Source: Entonaema liquescens
Lineage: Eukaryota; Ascomycota; Sordariomycetes; Xylariales; Xylariaceae
Assembly: GCA_902805475.1 (NCBI GenBank)
Contig: CADCSX010000002.1
Coordinates: forward strand, 1,550,001-1,614,000
Length of the DNA: 64,000 nucleotides
Direction: 5' to 3'
Positions 45,527 to 57,467 of the stretch are shown one piece after another. Every line of letters begins with the position of its first letter. Within the stretch, counting starts at the first letter, position 1. The notes beneath the pieces are model-generated. The model was not told the origin of the DNA, did not search any database, and worked only from the letters and a program-made list of their open reading frames with translations. A program made the translations under genes and the position numbers.

Positions 45527-46234
45527 GCCAAATATTATACGAACTCTTGTTTAGGTATCTGGTTTCATGCATTAGATGGCGTTCATTTATACCATATGGA
45601 AGGCAGGGCATACAAGTAGACTTAATATCAATGATGATTTGACTGAAATGTTAGAAGGTTCAGGCTTCCACCACCTTTGCGAGTACAAGGGAGACTTGAG
45701 GTAAGCAAATCAAACTTGATTTTTCAGGACTCCAAAACTAGGTACCTATACCTAGAAAACCAGTGTCTACCTACGTAAAATACCGAGAGCGTCGTTTTTC
45801 CTGAATCATCTATAATCCTAACTACTAATCCCCCCTTCGTCTCATCCCCCTCCATCTCCTCCGCCGCCTCCTCCACCTCCGTCCCCTCCAACTCCGCCTC
45901 CGCCTCCTCCATCACCTCCATCACCTCCTCCTCCTCCATCTCCGTCACATCCTGTACATCCATCCGCGCACCCTTCGCATCCCTCACATCCACCCATACA
46001 CCCTCCATATCCTGCATCTTCGTCATATTCGTCATATTCATCATATTCTGTATCTCCATCGCAAGGAACGCTTGTCTTTCCAAGTTAGGGTTAGCGATGA
46101 ATCTACTTGGTTTAATCAGGCAACTCACGATTGCATTAAAAAAATTGCAGATATTTGAAACTATGTCCTAATCCAGTATAAGCGGGCTACCTTTGACAAG
46201 ATATAGCAGGATAAGAAACTGGTGTGTCTTACGT
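45527..46234. other. Convergent spacer with long polypyrimidine tract
   Basis: A CTCC-rich low-complexity tract lies at about 45833-46065. The Glu/Met-rich open frame it makes on the minus strand is judged non-coding. Confidence 0.45.
45833..46065. repeat. Polypyrimidine (CTCC-type) low-complexity tract
   Basis: The plus strand is dominated by CTCC, CATC and CCTC words, with several sub-blocks repeated (CACCTCCATCACCTCC, CATATTCGTCATATTC). It could form a triplex or be slippage-prone. Confidence 0.6.
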
Positions 46235-46985
46235 TTAGCTTATTTGTCTCTGTCTCCTTTCCATCCTTCGCTTGACCGGTGGCCTCCCTAGTCTGACTTG
46301 GAGATGCTCTTCTTCGGCGAAAGCGATAAGGCCCTCTGCATTTCGATCTCTAGCTTTCGCTCGCTCATATAAGCTAACGAAGCCCAGCAGGACATATAAC
46401 CCAAGCGTTCCCCTCTCCTTCGAAGTCATCGCCTGTCATCAGCCTTATTACATCATTACTCTTCATCATCTCGCCCAATACCTTTGTGCTATCCCCTTCC
46501 TGACTATTAACTAATACGCACCGTATTCCAGGTTGGACTTTTTCTACCTCCGTCTTGCCTTTCTCGATACTTTCCAAGTTATCTTCTTGTCCAACCGGTT
46601 CCCATTTTAGCTTTATTCCGTCTGGCAATGTGACAGTATAATTCCGCCAGAAGCGGCTCTTTGGCCCGGGTGTATTACGCGAACAGTCTTCCACGCCGGC
46701 TTGTACATATGAGTGTACAAGTTTGGTGCGGTTGTCGGCGACGTTTATTTCGATTTCGTCGTTGTTGCGTGGATAGCGGGCTGAAGCTAACTGGTTGCTA
46801 TCCCTAGTCGATCGGCGGTGAATACAGAGGTTCTCTCGATAAATATCAACATGGAGCACGGGAGTAGATGCTGGCGGAGGTTCAGCCGTCTCATCAGAAA
46901 GCGCAATTGGACGAACCACAAGTTCATCAACCCCGAAGGTCCCCCTTTGATAATCTCGGTAATCGAGATAATAGGGACGATACAT
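46235..46985 (-). CDS. Uncharacterised protein with C-terminal membrane anchor (frameshift suspected)
   Basis: I do not recognise the family. From the ATG at 46985 (MYRPYYLDYRDYQRGTFGVD) one frame runs to a TAG at 46374-46376. Its body looks like a folded domain (VLHVDIYRENLCIHRRST, RFWRNYTVTLPDGIKLKWEP, GIRCVLVNSQEGDSTKVLGE). Just before that stop, the next frame continues with LLGFVSLYERAKARDRNAEG and a basic tail to 46235. If one C at about 46390-46391 is an extra base, the protein ends NAWVICLLGFVSLYERAKAR, a hydrophobic anchor followed by a basic stop-transfer, about 250 residues in all. Both versions remain possible. Confidence 0.6.
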
Positions 46986-47696
46986 CGCGATAATATCCAG
47001 AGGACTTATGTGTATTACTACGGGGTGCGACAAGACTATGACACTTTGAAATCTAACTTGGAAACTTCTATGCTTATATTCAAATACGTTCCTGTTGTAA
47101 GACCTAGGTTACGCGTAGTACAAGCCACTCTTCCAGCATATCAAGCCAGTATGGGGGGCGGGGGTTTAAGGGGGAGCAGTGCATCTACTCGTCTTATTAT
47201 ACTTACAATAGGGGAAAGGAGGCGTGTATATAACTGGTATATATGTGGCTCGCCATCGGAAACATTAAGACACTTTGGAATGGAGTCCAGCATGTCTTAC
47301 CTGTAGAAGATACTAACCAAGACTTTAGCTGGTCGGTATGTTTTATTCTAGGATAAGAGGAGGAAGAACCGGTCGTCGCCGGCGTCTAAAGACTATGTGA
47401 TTTGCAGGACTATTTAGTGTTAACTCATATGTGATATCCCTACTAAGTATATTAGATTGGAATATGGGTGTAATGAATACAGGATTTACAGCTGAGTACA
47501 TTACTTACACTCTTATTAGCCGTCGTCAACGCAATCTTCAACACTAAACTCCGACCGTTATCCAAAGCGCCTGTGCCGTGTCTATGCGTAGTGGGTCATA
47601 ACCATAGGGCTAGACCAGTATAATCGGCCCGCAATCCACGCCATTTAACTTTGCAATATATTAAAATTTTACTGACAAATCATCACAACCAGTCAC
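46986..47696. other. Intergenic upstream of tRNA-Val
   Basis: No gene recognised. Confidence 0.4.
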
Positions 47697-47770
47697 GGTC
47701 GGATGGTGTAGTTGGTTATCACGTCAGTCTAACACACTGAAGGTCCCCAGTTCGAGCCTGGGTTCGATCA
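47697..47770 (+). tRNA. tRNA-Val (anticodon AAC)
   Basis: The 74-nt cloverleaf folds by eye. The acceptor stem GGTCGGA pairs with TTCGATC (two G-U pairs) with discriminator A. The anticodon stem TCAGT/ACTGA encloses the loop CTAACAC, giving anticodon AAC. The T arm is CCCAG TTCGAGC CTGGG. No intron is seen. T-rich sequence 30-50 bases downstream can serve as a Pol III terminator. Confidence 0.9.
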
Positions 47771-48585
47771 TTCAACCAATTCATCTCAAAATGAATTATA
47801 TTTTTAATTTTGTCGACATCCAGCATTCTTCCCCCTTTTTTTTATTCGCCATTTACGGATTAGAAATCATTACTTCCTAAGTAAGCTAGTAACTACATAG
47901 GTGGCTACCATGGAATATGTGAAAGACTACGGATGATTCTTTTTGGACACGGAATGTTTCTCCATCTAATTCATCATGCTGGGTAACCCTCCACCGCCTC
48001 TCCCTTGCATGGTGTCGATGGTATAATCCTGTTTTGGGTCGCTCTTAATATCCATACCGTCGTTTGTCTTTATTACTAATTATCACCTAGGTTATGAAGA
48101 CCTTCCATTGTTAAGTGTTTGGAATCGACCAGCATATCATTAAAGCAGCAGAATCTAGTGCCGTCTTGGAGAGCTGTCAACCCAGGACCCATTTCGTAGC
48201 TATAGTAGGGAATTAATAATACATATATATATCATCCCTACTGAGGTCATTCTACTTATATATAACCGGACGTCCCGGCCCCATCTCTCGGGTTCGATCA
48301 TGATTCCGTTTCCCCGCGTTGCACGCACCGTTACATTCGAGCCGATCCTGTACTCGCAGTGGTAAACGCTACCGCAATATACACGTATACATCCTGGTGG
48401 CGCTTCCATGGAACGCGAGTACCAAGGCGGATACCGCGGGATCTAGTGCGTCTACTTGCCATACTTATAAGTGAGGATTGTGCTGTTTGGCAAGATCCAG
48501 AAGCCATACTATTGCTTTTCAGTAACGCGGGGAAGCTTCTATCTTGCACCGAATCATTCGTAGAGATCGTAGTTAAACAGTCGTC
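47771..48585. other. Intergenic between tRNA-Val and epoxide hydrolase gene
   Basis: No gene recognised; open frames here are short and featureless. Confidence 0.4.
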
Positions 48586-50082
48586 ATGAGCTCCCCGACA
48601 CCAGTATAGAGCCGTTCCGGATCGCGGTGCCGGATCAGGCAATTGAGACGCTCAAGGCGAAATTGGCACTAACGACGTTCCCGCGCGAGACGACCTTCTC
48701 GAATGACGAGAATTACGGCGTAAAGTTAGATGATATAAAGAGACTAGCGACGGTGTGGAAAGATACGTTCGATTGGAGGGAAGCAGAGGCGAAGCTTAAC
48801 GATGCACTACCGCAATTCACGACTAAGATCGCGGTTGATGGCCACGAGGACGATTTGAAGATCCATTTTATATACGCGAAGAGCGAGAGGAAAGATGCTA
48901 TTCCGCTATTATTTTGTCATGGATGTAAGCGAGCCTGCTATATACGCCACCGGTTTATATTCCAGAGGATATGGGCAACTAATGACTGGTAAAATAGGGC
49001 CCGGTAGTTTCATCGAAGTCAGCAAGATATTACCACTCCTAACAGCCGGGGCCGAAGACGAACCAGCTTTCCACGTCGTAGCTCCGTCAATACCGAACTA
49101 CGGCTTTTCGCAGGCGACTTCGAAGCCGGGGTTCGGGATAGCACAGAATGCTGAAGTGTGTGTACGTAGCATCTATCCTCCCCCTCCCCTTTATTTCTAT
49201 TTCCATATGTCAAGAAAAACATACGTATATCTCCTTGAGGGGTTAAAAATCTTTGGTGGATTTTCATTACCTAGGGACTCTCATCTAACTACAACCACAG
49301 CACAAACTCATGCTCCGCCTCGGCTACAACAAATACGTAACGCAAGGCGGCGACTGGGGCAGCATCATAACGCGGACAATGGGCACGAAATACCCGTCGC
49401 ACGTCCAAGCCTCGCACCTGAACTTCATCTTCGCCTCTCCCCGAGCTTCCTCTCCTCGCCCCTTCTCTACCTGCAGCACGCCTTGGGCCTGTACACAGCA
49501 GCCGAGAAGGCCGGCCTCGCGCGCACCCAGTGGTACTCGGAGGTGGGCTCCGGGTACGCGCGGATCCAGAGCACGAAGCCGCACACGCTGGGGTTCTCGC
49601 TGGCCGACAGCCCCGTGGGCCTGCTCGCGTGGATCTACGAGAAGCTCGTCGACTGGACCGATGCGTACCCCTGGACCGACGACGAGGTGCTCACCTGGGT
49701 GAGCATCTACGCGTTCAGCGAGGCCGGCGCCGACGCTAGCGTGAGGCTTTACTACGAGTCTTTACACCAGAAGGAGAAATTGGAGTCGGTTATCCAGGCG
49801 TGGAACGGGAAGGTCCCGCTGGGAATATCATATTTTCCCGGGGATTTGTCAATGCTGCCGAAGTCGTGGGGGAGGAAGTGTGAGTTGGCTCTTGAAATTT
49901 CCTTGTTTCTGCTTATTTGCTAGTTACTAATTTTGCTTGCTGCAGTGGGACCAGTGGTGTTTGAAAAGACACACGAAGGCGGCGGTCACTTCGCTTCATT
50001 CGAGAAGCCCGATGAGCTGGTTGCCGATCTTAAGACGATGTTCGGGAAGAAAAGCGGGATTGGAGCGAAGTTATCGTTCTAA
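48586..50082 (+). CDS. Epoxide hydrolase (microsomal type), frameshifts suspected
   Basis: Alpha/beta-hydrolase-fold epoxide hydrolase with the N-terminal EHN domain, about 400 residues. Exons: 48586-48924, 48998-49161, 49301-49879, 49946-50082. Seen: PDQAIETLKAKLALTTFPRE (EHN), LLFCHGWPGSFIEVSKILP across intron 1, GGDWGSIITRTMG with the nucleophile Asp, and HEGGGHFASFEKP with the catalytic His after intron 3. Two breaks appear. Near 48601 the ATG frame must gain one base to reach SIEPFRIAVPD; the start could instead lie in an unseen exon. At about 49437-49441 NFIFASP continues as SFLSSPLLYLQHALGLYTAAE only if CCCC had five C. Such enzymes open epoxides to diols in detoxification or secondary metabolism. 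Confidence 0.85.
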
Positions 50083-50676
50083 GACTAGGTAGGTAGCTAA
50101 GGTAGCTAGATAATTGTGATTGGGTAAACCAATTATCCATGATAGAAGTTAGGGAAAGAATAGTGCGCATATCACTATTTTAAGTATTGGTGATGTGTAT
50201 CATGATGTCTGTTGGTCTTTACCGGGTCGCGCCTAGCCGCGATCAATCTGTATAACTCTTCACTCTATACCGGACTGGTAGTGATACCTACGGTTAAGCC
50301 CTAAGTATAATACGACAATAAGAAACCCTTTTCCGAAAAAGCCATCGCAGAAGAATTGAATGCCATCGAAGCGCCGAGCCAGAGTGATAATGCCGTCCAT
50401 CCTTCCCTTCCTAAACTAATCCGTGCCGCGGAAGCCTTAAACCAATAACTCCGTTTCCTCACCAGAGGAATCAACCAGATCATCGTAGTATCTTCAACGG
50501 ACCAATCCCATTCACTACTTCACATCATTAATGGATCTCTTACGCTTCTGGCCGGCGGTCGTAGTGTCCCCCGTGACAACATTAGAAGGAGTAGAGACGT
50601 CGGGATTCGTTCGCGTAAGCGTGGCACGTGAAGTGACACGCCGTCCTCCAGATCCGCCAGCAGTAGGAGACAGGCC
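50083..50676. other. Convergent intergenic spacer
   Basis: Nothing recognised beyond probable 3' UTRs. Confidence 0.4.
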
Positions 50677-52838
50677 CTATTTGTCGTCCTTACCAGGCAT
50701 AACCTTGGCGGCCTGAACAGCATGTACTTTGGATATCCAGTTGGCTGAAGGCTGTACCTTGCGCACGGTTCGCAACTCATCCGACGTGTATCCGGGGATA
50801 CGGATGTTGTAAACGCGCTCAAGGACGAGCTGAATGTCTCGTATCTCTAGCACCTTACTACCCCGTTCCTTAGCAAGGCGGCAGGCGGTATGCAGGACAT
50901 TATCTACGAAATTGTCGGCAACGCTGAGGACGGACTAGGAGGTATTTGTTAATATAGTATACGAGTGAGGAAGGGGTACATAAACGCTGTTATTGATTGC
51001 GATGAGCTTACCTCTTCAACGTCGGGGGTCAGGTAGTTGCCGTCCGCACCAGGGGAAGCGCCTCCACAAACCTGGCGGACTAGTTCATCAAGCTTCTTCT
51101 TGGACAACACGTGTTCACCCTCAGCATCAAATTGTGCAGGTGGCATCTTGGAAATGACGGGCTGGCTCATGGTTCCGCCTCCAGTTGCACCACCTCCGCC
51201 ATATGAGGGCCGGCCGGCAGTGTTACCTCCACCAATACTGACGGCCTGGGGAATCTCCGTCGCTTTCTGGGGAAGGTTCTTGCTAATGGGCATCTTAGGA
51301 TTCATTGCAGGAGTGGTGGATTGTGGGTGCGCGTGAGAGTGAGTAGGATGATTCGGGTTGGTTAAGCCGTTAGGTCCTGGAGTGGGCGTGATGCCTCCAG
51401 ATGAGTTGTTTGTTTGGCCGGTGACGTTAGTTGACGAATTCGCACGGTTGACCGCGGCGGCGTGAGTAAGAGGGCGGACTTGGGATCCTGTCGCTTGTCC
51501 TGCAGACTGGGGGGTCTGGACACGCGCCGAGGCCTGAGTTGGTGTTCCTGCGGAAGGTATGTGTGCCGAAGCGGTAGCAGCGGCAAGAGCAGTGTTGACC
51601 GGTGGTGGATGAGGCATATTGTTGGTAGGTTCACTCTTGATCTGGGGTTGGTTGGTAGGAACCGGATGAGACTGCGGTTGCTGTTGGAGCTGCTGCTGTT
51701 GGTGTTGATGTTGCTGCTGCTGTTGTTGAAGCTGCGGACCTGCAACAGGAGTAGCAGGAGTAGCAGGAGTCCCGGGGTGCTGCTGCGGATGTTGCTGCTG
51801 AGGCTGCTGTGGTTGCTGAGGTTGCTGCGGCTGGGCCTGGGGTTGAGGTTGAGGTTGTTGTTGCTGCTGCGGTTGTTGTTGTTGCGGCTGCGGCTGCGGC
51901 TGCCCGGTAGAGGCCGCTGCTCGGGAGGCTGCTAGTTGCTGGTTCTTGGCCGCGTCCATCGCCGCATTCACAGAGGCGGTTGCCGCCTGCATAGGGTGAG
52001 TTGGCTGGCTCTGCATGGGCTGTGGTCGGCTCTGTTGAGCATTCGAACCCTGCGCTCCGGCGTTTTGAGAGGCCTTCATCTGGGCGCGAACACTTTCGAG
52101 GAATCGTGATGCCTCCAAGTACATCTTTTGTTCTTGGGATTTGGCATCCTGGTATTTTCTAAGCTCCTCGGAAGTCATTGCACCCTTCTCTTGCCGTTCC
52201 TTAACCATGTTATCCATCCTAGCTATTTTCGACTTGATACCTTCCATCTGCATGAGATTCCGAAGATACCGCTGTTTCATCTCGCCCAACCATTTCGGGC
52301 CCTGATCCGCCGGTATCTGGGGCGGTATCCGCAGAGCATTCCATGGGAGTTTATTCACATGCTCCATAAGAGCCTTAGGCACGCCTGTAGGGGCCTGCTG
52401 CCCGACTGGAGTGGCATTGGGCGCGGCAGCACCAGGAGTTGCGACATTACTACTCGGCCCTACACCCGCTGGTCTACTCGTAGGCCGTTGGGGTGCAGCT
52501 AAGCTGTTCTGAGCTTGCTCGCCTTGTATATTTTGCTGCTGTGGATTGGGGCGGTTTTGTTGGGTTGATTGGTCCTGAGAATTGGCTTGACTTCTCGCCT
52601 GAAGGGTTTTGACTTTGTTGATAACCATTCGAGAGAACTCGACAACTTTGGCTTTGGCCTCTTGATGCTCCCGAGTCTCTGGGCCAAACTGTTCCATCTT
52701 TTGATAGAGGCCCTGGAGACCCGTTTCGTACTTCCTTTTCTCGTCATCGGTGAGGTAAGTGATCGTGCGCATCTGCTCCGGTCGGAGAAGTCGCAAAGTA
52801 TTCTGCCCTTGGACAGGCTGCCCCTGAGCTGGATTCAT
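50677..52838 (-). CDS. TAF12: Transcription initiation factor TFIID/SAGA subunit TAF12
   Basis: 694 residues. Exons are 51012-52838 and 50677-50934. The C-terminal histone fold is split by the 77-bp intron: LSKKKLDELVRQVCGG...YLTPDVEE in exon 1, then SVLSVADNFVDNVLHTACRL and VLEIRDIQLVLERVYNIRIP in exon 2, which is the TAF12 signature. TAF12 pairs with TAF4 in TFIID and with ADA1 in SAGA. The N-terminal two thirds are low complexity, with Gln/Pro tracts at roughly residues 300-400 encoded by CAG/CAA-rich DNA, and helical segments before them (MEQFGPETREHQEAKAKVVE). The start at 52838 is the only plausible ATG. The fungal protein is longer than yeast Taf12 because of the Q/P-rich expansion. 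Confidence 0.93.
51690..51910. repeat. Glutamine/proline codon repeat inside TAF12
   Basis: Degenerate GCTGTT/GCTGCG trinucleotide repeats on the plus strand encode alternating Q and QP runs on the coding strand. They are prone to length change. Confidence 0.65.
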
Positions 52839-54414
52839 CCTTTACGTCGTGGTTAATGGAGCGAACAATAAGGCTGGAGGAAAGAGGTCGCGTACCTTAA
52901 CAATTGATGTAGATGGCTCGAGAGTTAGTTACAGACGATCGGAAGACAGAAATATTAGATTGAATTGGAGGGAGATGAGGCGGAGTTTGTGGTTGGCTTG
53001 CAGTGAACGACAACAAGAAAAAAAATTAGATACAGAGAAAGTTAAAAAGACGGAGGGGCTCTGTCTGATTAAAACAGAAGCTTAATGAAGTCGCATGGAC
53101 GCGTTGGAAGCCTCAAGGCTGATGTTACATGTGCTATTAGCGATAAGGTTGTGGCTCAAGCTTAATGTACTTTAGGATGTACTTTAGGATGTACAGTACT
53201 GACTCAGTCAATTAGCCCCCATCATTTGTGGCACTACTTCAAGAGTCACGTGTGTGAACTGTTTGGTACAAAGTACTTACTACAATATTTATGTAGTTAA
53301 CTAAGGGATCTGTTAAAGATTGTCGTTCTTACAAATTTACGCGGCCTCTATTCGTTTCGACTTTTACTACCTAGTTGTATGCTGATTCTATACTTCTCAT
53401 TTCCAATACCTACCTACCTATCTAACTAGCTTATAACTAGTTCATAAACATATTTCACTATTCTCTATATCATTGGCCTAGTAGATACAACACATAACTG
53501 CTAAACCTGTTGCTTACTCACTTAGGTACTCTTGATTTTTGTTTGGCATAGGTTAACTCATTCATGTATTACCTTATTACCTTATGTCCTTGATAGTAAT
53601 CGCTAATATTTCGACTCTTATGTATAACTGCTAAGACGGTATGGTCAGTTGGAAGAACTCTTTGTGGGAAATCCATGAAGACACAAGATAACACAGCCGT
53701 TAATAGTAATATTTATGAGATTAACTTGCATCTTCTTGAAACATCTTCTTGAAATGTCGAGGCCTCCACAAGCTATCTAATAAATAAATAGTTGTAGCAT
53801 ACCCCGTAGATATCCAAAGTTGAAAATGACAGGTCTACTTAAGCCATCAATGACCCATGCATCCAAAGTCTATATGCTAAACAACGTAGAAGAGTGTGGC
53901 ATAATTCTCGCTCGGCGCGGCCACTTCTATACAAGTATCGTCGAAATCGTCATCATCATATCGTCTACATCATCGGCGTCATTGTCGTCGTCGCCCAGTC
54001 ACACCCAGTCCATCCGCTGAGTCCAAGTCTAAAGTAGGTATCTAAAAGCGAGATGAGAAATAAAACAACGTGAAAAGCTGAGCCCTCCGTGATGGTCTCC
54101 CAGGCCATGTAGCCAATGTTCTATGCAAGTAATTTGAATACATATTGCTGCGGTGACAGGTCCTGTAACCTCTGATTGTCTGGTCCCAATAGCCGCAAAT
54201 TATAGTTTTCTTTTTTGGTTCACCAGGGCTATTGCGATAGTCGAGTTTCATGATAATTGGTGGGACGATAATATTAATGCGCCCATCTTCGTAAAGTGCC
54301 ATAAAATCGTAGGCTTCAATTTTGGGAGTGAATCGGTCCGGGTTTAGTTTCTGCTTTAAAAAGCAAATGTGATACTGTATATAATTTTTTTTTTCATAAC
54401 GTATAAAGTTGATC
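52839..54414. other. Intergenic: TAF12 promoter and 3' flank of the next gene
   Basis: No gene is seen over 1.6 kb. There is a short tandem duplication of TACTTTAGGATG at 53168-53192 and TACCTA words at 53407-53425. Confidence 0.45.
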
Positions 54415-55371
54415 CTATTCGGAATCAACGTCCATTAGAGTCCAGTATGGCAACTCTCTTGCGAAAACCTCGGCATCATCTAAAATGATCTCGTCATCGC
54501 TGTTCGGCTCCTTGAGCTCCTCAATCCGTTCGGGAAGCGGGCCTGTGAATTGGATACTAATTCGATCCCCAACTTTTCGCCGCATCCGACGAGTCGGGCC
54601 TGTCTCATTCCCTTCACAATAAAGGACATCCTCTCTATCGGAATCACTGCCCCGCTCGCTTACTGTTCGCTTGCTAAGACTTCCGGACTTCATCCTCCTA
54701 AGACGGCGTTCCTCGCGTGTCTTTTGGAGCTGCCGGATGAATTCTTCGTCATCGCGGTCAATATCCCCGTCCGAGTCTTCGAAGGTGTTTAAGTTTTCGA
54801 TACCTTCCATTACAGCCGGATCCATGTCCGGGGGAGGTCGAGGCGGGGATGTCGACCTACTTCGGCTTCGATCCGAATTCGCATATTCAAAAGCATACGG
54901 CCGAATGACATCCAGGTGATCATACTCGCTAGTGAGCGAGCAATCGTCACCTAATTCTTCAATAGAAAAGGTTGCTTGTTCGATTTGAATTGATGTAGCC
55001 TGCTCCACATGTTGGGGGCGCAGTTTTGGTACATCCGACAGTGGCGACTGCGGGGGGCTTGCAGATGAATCAGATTCTTCATCGGAGGAATGTGAGGAGC
55101 GAGGCGATATGTCCTCGGGCCTCGGCGCTCGAGTATAGCTGAATTTGGTTCCACCCAATGGCCGGATGTTGGCAGGGTGGTCTTGGTGGCTGTGTGCCTT
55201 TGAATGCCGCTGTGAGCGGCCGTTTAATGCTGCTGTTTTGCGGTGGACCTTGGGAGACCCAGTAGTTGGTGTCTCTGGCGGTGAAGTAGGTCCTGCGGCC
55301 ACGGCTGTTACGTGAGCCGTATCCAGAGAGGGGGTATGTGGCCGCATGGTGTCGGCTTCGTGTGGGAACAC
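54415..55371 (-). CDS. Acidic, Ser-rich conserved fungal protein of unknown function
   Basis: 318 residues, single exon, no signal peptide or membrane segment. The N-terminal half is disordered and phospho-site-rich (DISPRSSHSSDEESDSSASP). There is a charged helical block (RDDEEFIRQLQKTREERRLR) near residues 210-230. The C-terminal 60 residues look like the conserved part (RRMRRKVGDRISIQFTGPLP, then ERIEELKEPNSDDEIILDDA and ELPYWTLMDVDSE). Composition suggests a nuclear protein. I do not recognise a named family. Confidence 0.7.
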   Translation of the reverse strand: MFPHEADTMRPHTPSLDTAHVTAVAAGPTSPPETPTTGSPKVHRKTAALNGRSQRHSKAHSHQDHPANIRPLGGTKFSYTRAPRPEDISPRSSHSSDEESDSSASPPQSPLSDVPKLRPQHVEQATSIQIEQATFSIEELGDDCSLTSEYDHLDVIRPYAFEYANSDRSRSRSTSPPRPPPDMDPAVMEGIENLNTFEDSDGDIDRDDEEFIRQLQKTREERRLRRMKSGSLSKRTVSERGSDSDREDVLYCEGNETGPTRRMRRKVGDRISIQFTGPLPERIEELKEPNSDDEIILDDAEVFARELPYWTLMDVDSE

Positions 55372-56822
55372 TTCCCGCCCTAGAATTTATGTCTTCCCTT
55401 GTCTTGCGTGATCTTATCAATGCAATTGACTTTTTAATCAGACAATGTGGGGTAGAATCCGCGGGGGAGATAAAGGCGAACGAGGGACTTTTAAGGCGTC
55501 AGCACCCAGAGCAAAAACCTCCAACGCGGAGAAGTTATTGGACTCCGGTAACTGGTCATGTTAATCTCCTGGGAATTCTAGAAGGTCAGGGGGGGCCAGA
55601 CACCGCTACTACAATTCCTCCACAAAGGCGATGGGATTGGAACCGTCTCGCGGAGGTAGAATGCGACCTTTATGCTGCAACTTCAAAATCCAGTGTCGAC
55701 CTGTTAAGACTGGCGGTGTTGGTTCTCATAAGTCTCAAATAGCCCTCATCAGCGACTAAGGACGGTGTGTCGATAGAAGACAAGGCCGCCACCGAGAAAA
55801 GAGGGAGAGAGGGAGGGAAAAAATGATCCTCTCGACGAAATTGCTTCAAATGCTTGAAATATCTGTGTAGCGCAAAAGCCCTCTTGTGGATCTCCAGGAG
55901 TCAAGTCGCCTGGGTCGGAGGGCTGGGAAACCCAAGGAAAAAGAATCTGCGGAAACCTTCTAAAGCCTGGGAACTTATTCCAGATAAGGAGACAAGGTCT
56001 GACGGCTTGTATTCCTGTTGTTCAAGCTCTGCTACGTATGAGAGAGAAATCTCATCTGTGCAGAGACCGAGAGGGGGACATTTGTATTGGGGGCGGGCCT
56101 ACCAACAGTCTTATAGTGTCTGGCAAATACATATACATATAAAAAGAATGCTATCCATGTAATAATAAGGTTGTGAACTTAAGGGTATACCTGAGCTAGG
56201 CTAAGATTGCGGACTCCCGGGCAGGGCAGAATAGAAGAAAACGGGTCTAGCTGCTCGTCTACTAGCCTATGGCGGAGGATCTCGCAGAGACTGCGGCTTG
56301 GGCACCAATGCTCCCAGGAGTCCCTGGTTACTTTTCGTTGGGAGGCATAGCGTATCCAGAGAAAATGCGACATGTATTCAGTATTCGGCATAAGGCATGA
56401 GGCATTATAAGTAAAGAGAAAGCGAAGGATATCTCAAGATGGCAGCAAACCGACGTTGTGGTAGGATGTCATGTCATGTCATAAGTCAGAATATGACTTA
56501 GAAAGTAGGGTAGGTCAAAGGTTACTGAAATGTTCAGCTGGTCCTGTTAGACCCTGGACGCTGACCGAAAAAAAAGCATTCACTCGCCAATCTGATTAAC
56601 ACTGGTTAACAATTTGAACTACTTGAACAAAAACACTGTACGTACATACCTACGTATATAGGTACGTATGCAAATACATAGATTCGTCCACCGTACACCC
56701 AAGGACGTATAAACTACATGCGTACTATGTGAACGTATCAGGGCTTCGACCGAGGCCCCTGGGGCTACGGAGAGAGGTTGTACGAGGGAAGAATCAAAAA
56801 TAGACTAGGGGTCAGGTAGCAG

Positions 56823-56858
56823 CACTCATGCCACTCATGCCACTCATGCCACTCATGC
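56823..56858. repeat. Four copies of the 9-mer CACTCATGC
   Basis: Perfect tandem array of four units, followed by a partial CACT. Confidence 0.85.
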
Positions 56859-57437
56859 CACTGGATTATGCCCAATGATCTTGAGTCTTGTTCTCCTGCG
56901 GGCAGAAAAGAAGAGAAGAGACGCAGCCGTAGTGGAGATGGGAAAAATTCACTGCTTGGCTGTTAATGAGGTCAGGGATACCCCGAGTCTGCAGGGCCTG
57001 CAAGTAATATAGTGCCAATGTGTCGTAACTTTCTTATAATCCCCCCTTTCACAATGCGTGATGCTGTTGTCAGGTGGCGATCCGACGCTGCGGTGACTTG
57101 TATGATTTGGGGGAGGGAGAGAATAGAGCCAATTCATTCCCGCAAATGATTAGCCATCGGCTTTTGCTTCATTGAAAAGTAAGAAACACTTGTTACTTGT
57201 CGCAGCTCATAGACCTGCCTACTTGGGCAGAATGGAGATTAAACCCGGCGGGACGGGAAACTAGGGGGAGGATGTGTACTAAAATATAGTTGACTTCTAA
57301 ACCCCCAATTCATCCGAGACTGAGCAATTGGGAATTGTTGTCAACAGAAAAACGTATATTACTTTGTTCTAGGGTTACCCCGGAACATAAAATCTATCCA
57401 AAGTTTCTTGAAGGCGGTGGATAGAAAAGATGGTATA

Positions 57438-57467
57438 GGAATTGGAATTGGAATTGGAATTGGAATT
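57438..57467. repeat. Hexanucleotide microsatellite (GGAATT)5
   Basis: Five perfect tandem units about 400 bp upstream of the SPC34 start. Confidence 0.9.

Noticed and set aside
45724..46128. Glu/Met-rich 134-codon open frame
   Set aside because: It arises from the polypyrimidine tract, lacks an ATG start and has no family features.
51462..51935. 157-codon Leu/Arg-rich frame opposite TAF12
   Set aside because: It is the complement of the Gln/Pro codon repeat and not a gene.
55338..55742. 134-codon open frame antisense to the 5' end of the acidic Ser-rich gene
   Set aside because: Composition is not protein-like and it overlaps a better-supported coding start.
56823..56858. Tandem 9-mers as a CRISPR-like array
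   Set aside because: The units are contiguous with no spacers, and the genome is fungal.
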